Part shown: in pieces, positions 36,519 through 45,162 of the stretch | Position numbering within the stretch: position 1 is the first letter of the stretch | Layout: each line of letters begins with the position of its first letter | Assembly (NCBI GenBank): GCA_039714395.1 | Contig: JBDLJH010000007.1 | Location: 62,001-126,000, forward strand | DNA: 64,000 nucleotides | Direction of reading: 5' to 3' | Source: JAPHSX01 sp039714395 | GTDB taxonomy: Bacteria > Pseudomonadota > Gammaproteobacteria > Thiohalomonadales > Thiohalomonadaceae | The notes under the pieces: generated by a model | What the model saw: the letters and a program-made list of their open reading frames with translations, nothing else | Told to the model about the DNA's origin: nothing | The model's database searches: none | Translations under genes and position numbers: made by a program

Positions 36519-36625
36519 AATGTCGCGTTGTATGTCTTTATCCTGAGATGCCCGGTGTGCGGCAATGATGGCTCTGAATCTGGTATGCTCAGTCACTGTT
36601 GAATAGAATAAGAGCCGGAAGCACC

Positions 36626-37384
36626 ATGTCTCACCCTGTACGCCACAGCCAGATCCTGATTCCTGCCGTCGCCGCCTGCGTGGCCATCCTGATAGTCGGC
36701 TTTGTTAGCCGGCACCTGATAGAGGAAACAGTAGTCACCCACTACCTCATCGCCTCGATGGGGGCGAGTGCGTTACTACTGTTTGTCATTCCCAGTAGCC
36801 CCCTGTCACAACCGTGGGCGCTGTTTGGTGGACATATGATATCGGGCTTTATCGGCATCAGTTGTGCGCTTGTGATCGACGACATCGTTATTGCATCGGC
36901 GGTTTCAGTTACGATGGCAATCATCGCCATGATGTATCTACGTTGCCTGCACCCGCCTGGTGGAGCGACGGCACTAATCCCCATCCTGATGGCACCGGAG
37001 ATCCATGAGGTGGGGTTTCAGTTCATCTTTACTCCCATCGCCATCAATACCCTGATTCTGTTGCTGCTGAGCCTGCTGGTGAACCGCCTGGTTCTGCATC
37101 GTCACTTCGCCAGCCACTCAGTACCGGAACCTTTGCCGGTACAGGAAGAGACCAAGGCCATCATACAAAACTCCCCCTTTACCGCCGATGATCTCGCCTA
37201 CGCCTTTGATGAAATGGACACCTACATTGATGTCGATGAGAATGATCTGTTCCGCATCTATGCCCTGGCCACCTCGCATGCGGAGGAGCGGGGGGCACAT
37301 GTCCCCTGTCTGCGTAAGAAATGTGAGCGCCGTGTGACACGTAAAACACGTGCGCAGAAAAATGACGATACTACCGCTCAGTAG
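36626..37384 (+). CDS. HPP-family integral membrane protein
   Basis: About 252 aa. The N-terminal 160 residues have four to five membrane helices with the family motifs HYLIASMGASALLLFVIPSS, GGHMISGFIG and MYLRCLHPPGGATALIPIL, the HPP motif that names the family. The C-terminal 90 residues are soluble and acidic, then basic. Some HPP proteins in plants and cyanobacteria are chloroplast or membrane nitrite transporters; the role here is not known. I chose ATG 36626 rather than an upstream in-frame TTG. It ends 10 bp from the convergent hydrolase gene. Confidence 0.88.
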   Translation: MSHPVRHSQILIPAVAACVAILIVGFVSRHLIEETVVTHYLIASMGASALLLFVIPSSPLSQPWALFGGHMISGFIGISCALVIDDIVIASAVSVTMAIIAMMYLRCLHPPGGATALIPILMAPEIHEVGFQFIFTPIAINTLILLLLSLLVNRLVLHRHFASHSVPEPLPVQEETKAIIQNSPFTADDLAYAFDEMDTYIDVDENDLFRIYALATSHAEERGAHVPCLRKKCERRVTRKTRAQKNDDTTAQ

Positions 37385-37394
37385 TTAAGCTATG

Positions 37395-38534
37395 TCAGTC
37401 GCGCAGTGTGTCGCGTAATTCGAGTAATCGATAGAGGGCCCGGAACATCTGCCAGGCATCGAACATCCCATCATGTGGGTCGACATGGGTCCAGTTCTTC
37501 AGTAGGTAGAGTTGCGTCTGTGAAGGCGGCAGGGCACGTTGTAGTGCGATGCTCTGACTGTAAGGGATAACGCTGTCATGCATGCCATGCACCAGAAGGA
37601 GTTGCGCACGAAGAGGCGAGAGATCCATAGCAGCAAGGTCAAGCCGATTTATCTCTGCACGCAACGACGCGGGAAGCTGTTGTAACAGATGCAGCGATTG
37701 CTCCGGATTACGGTTTTCGATATAGCGATAAACGTTGAGAGCTTCTCCTTTGAGCTGTGATATCAACTCATCGGAAACGGGGGTTGCGTCTGATAATTTA
37801 TGTGTTGCGATCTGCTGTAGTAGTTCACGTTGCTGTGGCTCATCTATTCTCTCCACATTACTCTGCACGAACACCCACTTGCCATATTCATTAGGCACTA
37901 ACTGGTATTGCTGACCATCGAGTGAGAAGTGGCCGGTGGTCATGTATCCCAGGGTTTGAGGCAAATCGTGATACCCGCCAACGGCAAGGATGAAAGAGAC
38001 CCTGTCTTGCAGCTCCGGAAGCATAGCAGCGTGTATTGCCAGGCCGGCGGCTATGCTGAAGCCACCGATGCCGATGGCTCTACGCGGCTTCAGTATCCTG
38101 GCGTTCTGCAGGTAGTCGACGGCATACAGCAGCACCGGGATATCTTCACTGCTCACCTTTAAATTCTTGGCACCAGGCATTTCTGGTACCAACACTGCGA
38201 AGTGTGCCCGAGCTAGCTGCTCGGCCAGAAGCACCAGGCGCTCATCATCCTTGCCCGCCTGGGCAGCACCGTGCTGCAACACAATGGCGCCGTGGGGTTC
38301 TTGCGCTGAAAGGTAAAGATCGGCAACGTAATCGCGTCCCTCACCAGAAAAATGAACCGTTTTGCGCGATAGTTGCTGTGCCAAGTAGTGAGAGGGGACC
38401 GCGCCAGTCGCACTCATGTCCGTCAACAGTAGTAGTGTCTCATAACCACGATAAAGTGCTGGGTAGAGCAGGGCCACCATAACCACAAGAGAGAAGGCCA
38501 ACAGCAGGACTCTTGCCCTGACACGGTTATACAT
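37395..38534 (-). CDS. Membrane-anchored alpha/beta hydrolase
   Basis: 379 aa with an N-terminal membrane anchor (LLLAFSLVVMVALLYPALY) and a periplasmic alpha/beta-hydrolase fold. Visible: oxyanion strand AIVLQHGAAQAGKDDERL, nucleophile region AIGIGGFSIAAGLAIHAA (Ser in GFSIA, lacking the last Gly of a canonical GxSxG), and the late Asp/His segment LLLVHGMHDSVIPYS and WTHVDPHDGMFD. Substrate is unknown. It is convergent with the HPP gene and divergent from the adenosylhomocysteinase remnant, with an AT-rich 100-bp region containing probable promoters in both directions. Confidence 0.8.
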   Translation of the reverse strand: MYNRVRARVLLLAFSLVVMVALLYPALYRGYETLLLLTDMSATGAVPSHYLAQQLSRKTVHFSGEGRDYVADLYLSAQEPHGAIVLQHGAAQAGKDDERLVLLAEQLARAHFAVLVPEMPGAKNLKVSSEDIPVLLYAVDYLQNARILKPRRAIGIGGFSIAAGLAIHAAMLPELQDRVSFILAVGGYHDLPQTLGYMTTGHFSLDGQQYQLVPNEYGKWVFVQSNVERIDEPQQRELLQQIATHKLSDATPVSDELISQLKGEALNVYRYIENRNPEQSLHLLQQLPASLRAEINRLDLAAMDLSPLRAQLLLVHGMHDSVIPYSQSIALQRALPPSQTQLYLLKNWTHVDPHDGMFDAWQMFRALYRLLELRDTLRD

Positions 38535-38642
38535 AAGGATGTCTCCTCATTACTTTTTTCCCTTTTTTATCGTTTTGGGAGGAAATATTCTCATCTTAAT
38601 GCACAATTAAAGTGTGTATAACAATAAAAAGTCAAAGTGGTG

Positions 38643-39161
38643 ATGATGGGGAACTACGATATTCATTCATTAGAGCTGGCACAAACCGGCCTTCATCGCA
38701 TCGAATGGGCCTTTAGCGAGATGCCGGTACTGCAACTGCTGTTGCGCCGCTTCAGTGATGAGCGGCCATTGGCGGGCATACGCATCGGTGCCTGCCTGCA
38801 TGTCACCACCGAGACCGCCAACCTGTTGCGCGTGCTGCAGGCGGGGGGCGCAGAGATCGCGCTCTGTGCCAGCAACCCCCTTAGCACCCAGGACGATGTA
38901 GCGGCAGCGCTGGTGCAGGAGTTTGATATTCCTGCATTTGCCATCTGCGGTGAGGATAACGATACCTATTACCGCCATATTCATGCGGTGCTCGAAACGC
39001 GACCGCAGATCACCATGGATGATGGTGCGGACCTCATCACCATGCCGCGTGAGCTTGATAACGAGGTGGCCCGCCTGAAGCTTGAGGCGATGGCGGTTCA
39101 GATCGACTCACTAAGTGAAGAGCAACAGCGCTATCTCTCCTCATGGCAGGAGGGGACCTGA
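38643..39161 (+). CDS. S-adenosylhomocysteine hydrolase remnant with large in-frame central deletion
   Basis: The first 133 residues match the N-terminal substrate domain of adenosylhomocysteinase closely: EWAFSEMPVLQLLLRRF, ACLHVTTETANLLRVL, GGAEIALCASNPLSTQDDV and ITMDDGADL. The sequence then passes directly into the extreme C-terminal tail of the family (MPRELDNEVARLKLEAMAV, then QQRYLSSWQEGT). About 240 residues are missing, including the whole Rossmann NAD-binding domain. Length is about 173 instead of about 420 aa, and the junction is near 39036-39044. The frame is preserved. It cannot be a normal hydrolase. The start is uncertain (GTG 38637 or ATG 38643), and no clear ribosome site is visible. 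pcm, whose reaction produces SAH, follows 2 bp later. Confidence 0.88.
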   Translation: MMGNYDIHSLELAQTGLHRIEWAFSEMPVLQLLLRRFSDERPLAGIRIGACLHVTTETANLLRVLQAGGAEIALCASNPLSTQDDVAAALVQEFDIPAFAICGEDNDTYYRHIHAVLETRPQITMDDGADLITMPRELDNEVARLKLEAMAVQIDSLSEEQQRYLSSWQEGT

Positions 39162-39163
39162 GC

Positions 39164-39823
39164 ATGGAACGTGAAGAAGATGTTGCACGCATGCTCGCTG
39201 ACATCCGATCAGAGGTGCACTACACCCGCGGCTATATACAACGTGATGCTTTTTCTCCGCAGGTTATGGAAGCTATGGCAACGGTGCCGCGCCATGCCTT
39301 TGTGCCGGAAGATTATCAGGAGTATGCCTACGACAATGGGCCTCTATCTATCGGACATGGCCAGACCATCTCGCAGCCCTATATCGTCGCCCTGATGAGT
39401 GAGCTGCTAGAGGTGGGTAAGGGAGATACTGTACTAGAGATTGGCACCGGCTCTGGTTATCAAACGGCAGTGCTGTCACTGCTTGTAAATCAGGTCTATA
39501 GCGTAGAGGTAGTCGAACCCCTTGGGTTGCTGGCCAAAACACGCCTCAGCCAACTGGGGTACCACAATATCGAAACCACTATAGCTGACGGTTATCTGGG
39601 CTGGCAGGAACATGCCCCCTATGACGGCATTATTGTTACCGCCGCCGCGGCACACGTGCCACCGCCTCTGGAGGAGCAGCTAAAGCCCGGCGCTCGTCTG
39701 GTCATCCCGGTCAGTGATGGGTTTATGGGACAGCAGCTGCTGGTGGTTAAGAAGGGAGAGGATGGTGTGATCCAACGTGAACCGGTGCTACCCGTTGCCT
39801 TTGTACCGCTGGTACGAAAGTAA
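39164..39823 (+). CDS. pcm: Protein-L-isoaspartate O-methyltransferase
   Basis: A 219-aa SAM-dependent methyltransferase that repairs isoaspartyl residues. Motifs: VPRHAFVPEDYQEYAYDN, PLSIGHGQTISQPYIVALM, the SAM-binding loop VLEIGTGSGYQTAVL, and EQLKPGARLVIPV. I chose ATG 39164, which has an AGGAGG site 10 nt upstream, rather than the in-frame GTG at 39143 inside the preceding gene. It sits directly downstream of the adenosylhomocysteinase remnant, logical because it releases S-adenosylhomocysteine. Confidence 0.95.
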   Translation: MEREEDVARMLADIRSEVHYTRGYIQRDAFSPQVMEAMATVPRHAFVPEDYQEYAYDNGPLSIGHGQTISQPYIVALMSELLEVGKGDTVLEIGTGSGYQTAVLSLLVNQVYSVEVVEPLGLLAKTRLSQLGYHNIETTIADGYLGWQEHAPYDGIIVTAAAAHVPPPLEEQLKPGARLVIPVSDGFMGQQLLVVKKGEDGVIQREPVLPVAFVPLVRK

Positions 39824-39900
39824 AGTCTGATACTATCTTCTGGCCACATTTTGCTCTGCCTGCGCTACAATAACTACCTTCTGAACAATCCCCGAAACAG

Positions 39901-41097
39901 ATGAATTTCTATATACGAACCCTTGGCTGCAAGATGAACTGGCTCGATTCAGCGCGCCTGGCTGCGGCACTTCAAACTGCCGGCCATCACGCGGTCAATG
40001 ACGAAGTAGAGGCTGACTACGTCTTTGTTAATACCTGTACCGTTACCTCAGAGGCCGACAGGAAGTCCAAGCAGACGGTGAACAAGGCGGGCAGGGCACA
40101 GAAACAGGTGGCAGTGATGGGATGCGGCCCACGAGTTGATAGCCAGGGGTGGCAACAACAGGCAGCCAACGCCCTGATCTTTAGTAATGATGACGAGATG
40201 CAGGCGCACTTTGGTATTGTGGCGGACGAAGCGCAGATGCCACTAAGTTCCCGCACCCGTCTGCCCATCGCGATCCAGACCGGCTGCGATAATGAGTGTA
40301 GTTTCTGTATTACCCGCATCGCCCGTGGTGCACACCGTAGCTTGCCCATTGAGGGTATCGTTAGACAGGTGAATCAGGCCTTTGATCATGGCATTAAAGA
40401 GATTGTGCTAACCGGTATCAATCTTGCGGCCTGGGGATGTGAGAATTCTAATAAGCCGGAGCAGGCACGACTGCACCAGTTGATAGAGGCGATCCTGCAG
40501 CAGACCGAGATGCCGAGGATTCGACTCTCATCGTTGGGGCCACAGTTTATCCAACCTTCTTTCTTCGATGTCTACGCCGATGAACGGATCTGCGACTATC
40601 TGCATATATCGCTTCAGAGCGGTTCAGATTCGGTGCTGGAGCGAATGGTTCGAGGTCATGGCACAGCAGAACTACTCAAAATTGCCGAGCAGGCTCGTAA
40701 AGTGCGTCCCGCCACAGCTATTGCAGCCGATATGATTGCCGGTTTCCCTGGTGAGACAGAAAAGGAGCATCAGGAGACTTTAGCGCTACTTAAAGCAGTA
40801 CAGTTTGCAAAGTTGCATGTCTTTCCATATTCCGAGCGTGAAGGAACTCCTGCTGCGACTGCCGAGTATCCTGTAGAGTTTGCCATCAGAAAAAAGCGAG
40901 CCGGTGAGATACGCGAGCTGGCCAGAGAGATGCGCCAGCAGTTTCTTCGTGAGCAAATGGGTAGAGAGTTCTCAGTCCTGGTAGAAGGAGGTGGCACAGG
41001 GCTCACCGGTAACTACATTAGGCTGCGAGCCGGAGAACTACCGGAAGGTGAGATACATACCCTTAAACTCAATGCAGATACATTGGCGGAGCGCTGA
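39901..41097 (+). CDS. mtaB: tRNA t6A37 methylthiotransferase, MtaB-type
   Basis: A 398-aa radical-SAM methylthiotransferase that would convert t6A37 to ms2t6A37 in ANN-decoding tRNAs. The N-terminal UPF0004 domain has its three cluster cysteines C10 (TLGCKMN), C46 (NTCTVT) and C75 (VMGCGPR). The radical SAM motif is C129-x3-C133-x2-C136 in QTGCDNECSFCITR. The LHISLQSGSDSVLERM and AADMIAGFPGETEKEH stretches are standard. The C-terminal TRAM-like end is short (about 40 aa). It is somewhat shorter than typical MtaB (420-440 aa). It appears monocistronic. Confidence 0.92.
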   Translation: MNFYIRTLGCKMNWLDSARLAAALQTAGHHAVNDEVEADYVFVNTCTVTSEADRKSKQTVNKAGRAQKQVAVMGCGPRVDSQGWQQQAANALIFSNDDEMQAHFGIVADEAQMPLSSRTRLPIAIQTGCDNECSFCITRIARGAHRSLPIEGIVRQVNQAFDHGIKEIVLTGINLAAWGCENSNKPEQARLHQLIEAILQQTEMPRIRLSSLGPQFIQPSFFDVYADERICDYLHISLQSGSDSVLERMVRGHGTAELLKIAEQARKVRPATAIAADMIAGFPGETEKEHQETLALLKAVQFAKLHVFPYSEREGTPAATAEYPVEFAIRKKRAGEIRELAREMRQQFLREQMGREFSVLVEGGGTGLTGNYIRLRAGELPEGEIHTLKLNADTLAER

Positions 41098-41215
41098 TAT
41101 GGCCTCTCTTTATCTTACTTTACATAATAGAGATTATGCGCACTAACTGTGCGAGCTAGAATAAGGTATGAAAGCTTACTGAGTATGCGGTTAAAGCCCA
41201 GCCTAGTCGGTTTTT

Positions 41216-41782
41216 TTATCTAGGCCAGAACCCCGTCATTGGTCCACTATTCATTGGTGCAGCCATTTCGTTAACGTCGTAACTCATGGAATTGACTGAA
41301 CGGCTCATATTGGAGAGCCTGCCGGTCATCTCTTTCATGTTTACATTGATTTGAATCATATCGTTATCGATGTTAGTAACGCTGCCATTCATCTTATTAA
41401 CCGAACCGCTCATAGCACGGACATCACTATCAATTATAGTCATTGACTCCGCGATATCGGGGATCCCCGATATGTTTGTGCCCATTGAGTCGACCATTCG
41501 GGTGATCTCGCGCATATCCCCAGACATGGTGCTAAATCTTCCGTACATATCCTCCAGGTGATTGGTCATAACACCCATGCTGTTGGCCATCTGATAGATC
41601 ATCACGATCATGTAGAGTGAACCAATGGTCAGAATGGCAAAAACGGATCTCATTATAAAACGAGTTTTTGCTGCGATTTTTGTACCGAGGGAATCGAAAT
41701 ACTCCATCTCGTCACTGAAATCATTCATTGCATTAGCGATCATGTCGAAGGCATCCTGCTTCTTATTACTACTATTTTCCAT
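41216..41782 (-). CDS. Membrane-anchored coiled-coil protein (second of a tandem pair)
   Basis: 188 aa: a cytoplasmic N-terminal helix (about 45 aa), one membrane segment (FAILTIGSLYMIVMIYQMA), then about 110 residues of heptad-like, Met/Asn/Ser-rich coiled coil with repeated NxM/SGxM phrases (DMREITRMVDSMGTNISGIP, then VNKMNGSVTNIDNDM). It ends MNSGPMTGFWPR. It resembles the periplasmic coiled-coil half of methyl-accepting proteins but has no signalling domain. The paralogue just upstream shares layout and a GPM-x2-F tail. I chose ATG 41782 (GAAGAG ribosome site); an in-frame GTG is at 41794. Function is unknown. Confidence 0.75.
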   Translation of the reverse strand: MENSSNKKQDAFDMIANAMNDFSDEMEYFDSLGTKIAAKTRFIMRSVFAILTIGSLYMIVMIYQMANSMGVMTNHLEDMYGRFSTMSGDMREITRMVDSMGTNISGIPDIAESMTIIDSDVRAMSGSVNKMNGSVTNIDNDMIQINVNMKEMTGRLSNMSRSVNSMSYDVNEMAAPMNSGPMTGFWPR

Positions 41783-41796
41783 ATCACTCTTCACAG

Positions 41797-42348
41797 CTAG
41801 TCAAACGGGCTGAAGATGTTGAACATACGCATAGGGCCAGACATACGATTAACGTCAACGCCAATATTCTGGACTGCGGGGTCAAGGCTACGTATCTGCC
41901 AGGTCATATTACCGACCTGATTGGTGATCCCGTCCACCTCATAGTTAAGGTTGGCTATTGTCTTATCCATACTAACAACCTCGGTGCGCATCGTTCCAAC
42001 CGTCGTACTGATATCTCGGGTGGCCTTAGTTATCGCTGGTACATGAGATATGTTCCTCTCCATACCGCCGAGCGTGGTCCGCATCATCGTCATATCTTTC
42101 GACATTGAGGTGAACTCCTTGTTCATTGTATTGAGCGCGACAATCATCTCATCCATCTTGCTGGTAAACGCGTACAGCATTAAGAGGAGGATGATGGTGA
42201 CTACACCGAAACTCACCATGCCGATGCGCAAAATAGCTGTCACACGCGTGGCAACACGCACATTCATCGCGTTGCGGATACCCATGGCCCTTCTGAAATC
42301 TTCCGTCGCCTGTTTGAGCTTATCTTCCTGCTCTAGTGTTATTTCCAT
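41797..42348 (-). CDS. Membrane-anchored coiled-coil protein (first of a tandem pair)
   Basis: 183 aa with the same plan as its downstream neighbour: a basic N-terminal helix (LEQEDKLKQATEDFRRAMGI), a membrane segment (IGMVSFGVVTIILLLMLYAF), and an extended coiled coil rich in Met and Thr (FTSMSKDMTMMRTTLGGMER, then YEVDGITNQVGNMTWQIRS). It ends VNRMSGPMRMFNIFSPFD. The tail motif M-x-GPM-x2-F is shared by both proteins. The two genes are separated by only 14 bp and are clearly a duplicated bicistronic pair. I recall similar uncharacterised proteins in sulfur-oxidising gammaproteobacteria. No function is assigned. Confidence 0.78.
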   Translation of the reverse strand: MEITLEQEDKLKQATEDFRRAMGIRNAMNVRVATRVTAILRIGMVSFGVVTIILLLMLYAFTSKMDEMIVALNTMNKEFTSMSKDMTMMRTTLGGMERNISHVPAITKATRDISTTVGTMRTEVVSMDKTIANLNYEVDGITNQVGNMTWQIRSLDPAVQNIGVDVNRMSGPMRMFNIFSPFD

Positions 42349-42799
42349 AATTTCCCTACTTTAAAAGCCTATCCATCGATGTTGATGTTCTTAACTCGCT
42401 TGCCTAAGTCCTCGGCCTCATCACTTTTATAATTATTCAATAACCAATTGTTGAGAAGTAAGTTTTCTGTCTGCTCTGCCACCAATTAGCTAGTATTAAT
42501 CATCCCATACCAGACCAGATTTGGCGAATAATGGCAGTGTTGCTGCAACCTGTATACCCTCCTCCGACGGCAGTATGCATTACGGATACGACTTATTCTC
42601 ATCCCAAAGTACCCTGTGAGAGAGGCTTGAACGAGAATACCAACGTTCTGTTACGCCAATATTGGCTAAAGGGTAAGGAAATCAGCGAAGGATGATGTTA
42701 CACAACTCAATCAATGTTCTAATCACACTTAAGCGGTATGCACTTTGGCGTTGAATTAACGTAATATTACTGCTGTTAATTTTCCTGAAAATATTATCC
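42349..42799. other. Divergent intergenic region (451 bp)
   Basis: AT-rich region between the minus-strand coiled-coil pair and the plus-strand aminotransferase, expected to hold both promoters. It contains a perfect 10-bp palindrome GTAATATTAC at 42761-42770, nested in a wider inverted repeat AATTAAC (42754-42760)/GTTAATT (42775-42781), just upstream of the aminotransferase start. On the minus strand a short open frame of about 38 codons (42369-42485, TTG or GTG start, no clear ribosome site) ends 20 bp before the coiled-coil gene; it could be a leader peptide or chance. I see nothing else. Confidence 0.5.
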
Positions 42800-43951
42800 A
42801 TGACGAATGACAGCCTTAGATTTTCCGCAGAGGAATTCGCACTCAACAATGATTTGATTCATCTAAATCATGCTGCTGTAGCCCCTTGGCCAAGGCGTAC
42901 GGTCGATGCTATAAATCGCTTCGCACAGGAGAATATGCAGCGCGGTTCGTGGAATTACCTGGAGTGGTTAAAAATTGAGGTACACCTGCGCCAGCAGTTG
43001 ACCAAACTAATCGGTGCGCCATCTTCAGATGATATTGCACTGGTGAAGAACACCTCCGAGGCACTCTCTTTTGTCGCAGCTGGAATCGATTGGCGTGCTG
43101 GTGAAAATATTGTCAGCAGTAACCAGGAGTTTCCTTCCAACCGGATTGTCTGGGAGTCTCTGGCTAATCAGGGCGTTGAGTTACGACAGGCGGACTTAAA
43201 TTCGGCCGCTACACCTGAAGATGCACTATTTGAGCTAGTCGATGAGAATACCCGCCTTCTTGCCATTAGCTCGGTGCAGTTCGGGTCAGGTCTGCGTATG
43301 GACCTGCAGCGTATAGGCCAATTTTGCCGTGACCATGAGATTCTATTCTGTGTCGATGCAATTCAGAGCGTGGGGGCTGTTAGTTTCGATGTGCAGGCAA
43401 TTAACGCTGACTTTGTTGCAGCCGACGGACATAAGTGGATGTGTGGGCCTGAGGGGCTTGGCTTTTTCTACACCCGCCCTGAAATTCGTGATGCCCTAAA
43501 ACTGACGCAGTTCGGCTGGCATATGGTCGAGGCGGTCGGGGATTTTGACTGCACTGAATGGCGGCCTGCAGACTCTTCTCGTCGATTTGAGTGCGGGAGT
43601 CCGAATATGCTGACTATTCACGCCCTTAGTGCCAGTCTTTCACTATTGCTGGAGGTGGGTATGCCGGTGGTGGAAAACCAGGTTCTGACAAACAGTCGGT
43701 TTTTAATGGATGCGTTAGACAAAACTCCTGGGATAGAGTTGATTACACCTTCTGATGAGGGACGCTTTGCCGGAATAGTCACCTTTCGTATAGAGGGTGA
43801 TAAGAATAAGCCCGTCTTTGATGCGCTTAATGCCAGTAGGATCTTTTGTGCCCACCGTGCAGGCGGTATTCGTTTTTCACCACATTATTACACTTCCAGG
43901 CATCAAATTGAGCATGTAGTTCAATACCTCGCAAAGTTATTAACGCTTTAA
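42800..43951 (+). CDS. Class V aminotransferase-fold PLP enzyme
   Basis: A 383-aa PLP-dependent enzyme of the class V (cysteine desulfurase/NifS-like) family. LIHLNHAAVAPWPRRTVDAI is typical of the start of the domain. The PLP-phosphate region is ALVKNTSEALSFVAAG, the Asp-x-x-Gln motif is FCVDAIQSVGAVSFD, and the Schiff-base lysine is in ADGHKWMCGPEGLGFFYT. There is no catalytic Cys in a loop resembling SufS or IscS, so it is more likely an aminotransferase or lyase. The reaction is unknown. The frame is intact, with no obvious partner genes. Confidence 0.88.
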   Translation: MTNDSLRFSAEEFALNNDLIHLNHAAVAPWPRRTVDAINRFAQENMQRGSWNYLEWLKIEVHLRQQLTKLIGAPSSDDIALVKNTSEALSFVAAGIDWRAGENIVSSNQEFPSNRIVWESLANQGVELRQADLNSAATPEDALFELVDENTRLLAISSVQFGSGLRMDLQRIGQFCRDHEILFCVDAIQSVGAVSFDVQAINADFVAADGHKWMCGPEGLGFFYTRPEIRDALKLTQFGWHMVEAVGDFDCTEWRPADSSRRFECGSPNMLTIHALSASLSLLLEVGMPVVENQVLTNSRFLMDALDKTPGIELITPSDEGRFAGIVTFRIEGDKNKPVFDALNASRIFCAHRAGGIRFSPHYYTSRHQIEHVVQYLAKLLTL

Positions 43952-44093
43952 TAATAATTAGTTACGTTGCATATTACATGTATGGCAAAGACTTCTATAT
44001 GAGTGTTTTTGTGCGTAACATCTATCTTCTACACAATGCTTATATGCTATGCTTTCGCTTCTTCAATTTTACTAATTTGAGCCCGATAACGCG

Positions 44094-45155
44094 GTGAATA
44101 ATCAGGTACTTCGACAATTTGTCCCCCTTAATGAGCTAACTTCCGATAACCTTCAGAGTCTTGCGCAGAAGACGCGTATCGAGATACTGGAAAAGGGGAA
44201 GGCATTATTCAAGCGGGGCGCTAGCGATAACTTCTCGTTCTATCTGTTGTCCGGTGACTTACTGCTGCTTGGCGAGGATAATGAGAAGAAGTGGATTCGT
44301 GGTGGTTCCTCCCCTACCCGATTCCCGCTCGAACACCACCGCCCACGCCGTTACACCGCTATCGCCGAGAGTGCTTGTCACTTTTTCCGTGTCGATAACG
44401 ATATGCTCGATATCCTCCTCACCTGGGATCAAAATGCGGGGATGATGGTCTCCGAGCTGGAGGAGGATAAGGGTGCCGCCAATGAAAGTGAGGAGGAAGG
44501 TAGCGACTGGATGACGATGATGCTGCGCACCGAGATATTCCATCTCATCCCCCCCAGCAACATTCAAGCTGTATTCATGCGCATGGAGGCGGTACCCGTC
44601 ACCAAGGGTGAGGTAGTCATCAAGCAAGGCGACGAGGGTGACTATTATTACTTCATCGAGAAGGGGCGATGTGTTGTCAGCCACAGCACCAGGTCAGGCA
44701 AGGAGATCAAGCTGGCCCAGCTGGAGGCAGGGACCGGTTTTGGCGAGGAGGCACTGATCTCCGATAACAAGCGCAACGCCAACATCACCATGCTCACGGA
44801 CGGTGTGCTGATGCGCATGGCGAAGGAGCACTTTGTCGAACTACTCAAGGCGCCGGTACTGCAAACCGTCGATTATGCTGCCGCCCGGAAGTTGGTAGAC
44901 GACGGGGCACTGTGGCTGGATGTGCGTCTGGAGAGCGAGCATAATAATATCGCCATCCCAGATAGCCTGAATATCCCCCTCTACCTGCTGCGTATAAAGA
45001 CCCACGAGCTTGTGCGTGATATTAAATATGTCGTCTATTGTGATACCGGGCGCCGCAGCTCTTCGGCTGCCTATCTACTCAGTGAGCGTGGGTTTGATGC
45101 CTGTTACCTGGAGGGAGGCCTGCGTTCCTTGAAGAAGGAAGAGGCTCCGGAGTAA
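44094..45155 (+). CDS. Double cyclic-nucleotide-binding domain protein with C-terminal rhodanese domain
   Basis: A 353-aa soluble fusion. Residues about 5-120 form a degenerate cNMP-binding domain (EKGKALFKRGASDNFSFYLL). Residues about 145-255 form a second, better preserved cNMP-binding domain (VVIKQGDEGDYYYFIEKGR, then EAGTGFGEEALISDNKRNA, the phosphate-binding cassette). Residues about 265-345 form a rhodanese with the active-site loop YCDTGRRSSSAAYLL and an intact Cys. It probably binds cAMP, cGMP or a related ligand and uses the rhodanese Cys in sulfur transfer or sensing. It has no DNA-binding or membrane domain. The start is GTG at 44094. Confidence 0.88.
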   Translation: MNNQVLRQFVPLNELTSDNLQSLAQKTRIEILEKGKALFKRGASDNFSFYLLSGDLLLLGEDNEKKWIRGGSSPTRFPLEHHRPRRYTAIAESACHFFRVDNDMLDILLTWDQNAGMMVSELEEDKGAANESEEEGSDWMTMMLRTEIFHLIPPSNIQAVFMRMEAVPVTKGEVVIKQGDEGDYYYFIEKGRCVVSHSTRSGKEIKLAQLEAGTGFGEEALISDNKRNANITMLTDGVLMRMAKEHFVELLKAPVLQTVDYAAARKLVDDGALWLDVRLESEHNNIAIPDSLNIPLYLLRIKTHELVRDIKYVVYCDTGRRSSSAAYLLSERGFDACYLEGGLRSLKKEEAPE

Positions 45156-45162
45156 AAACGGA

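Noticed and set aside
41201..41225. 6-bp inverted repeat GCCTAG/CTAGGC around a T-run downstream of mtaB
   Set aside because: Short stem with a 13-nt loop containing the T-run itself, so not a convincing terminator.
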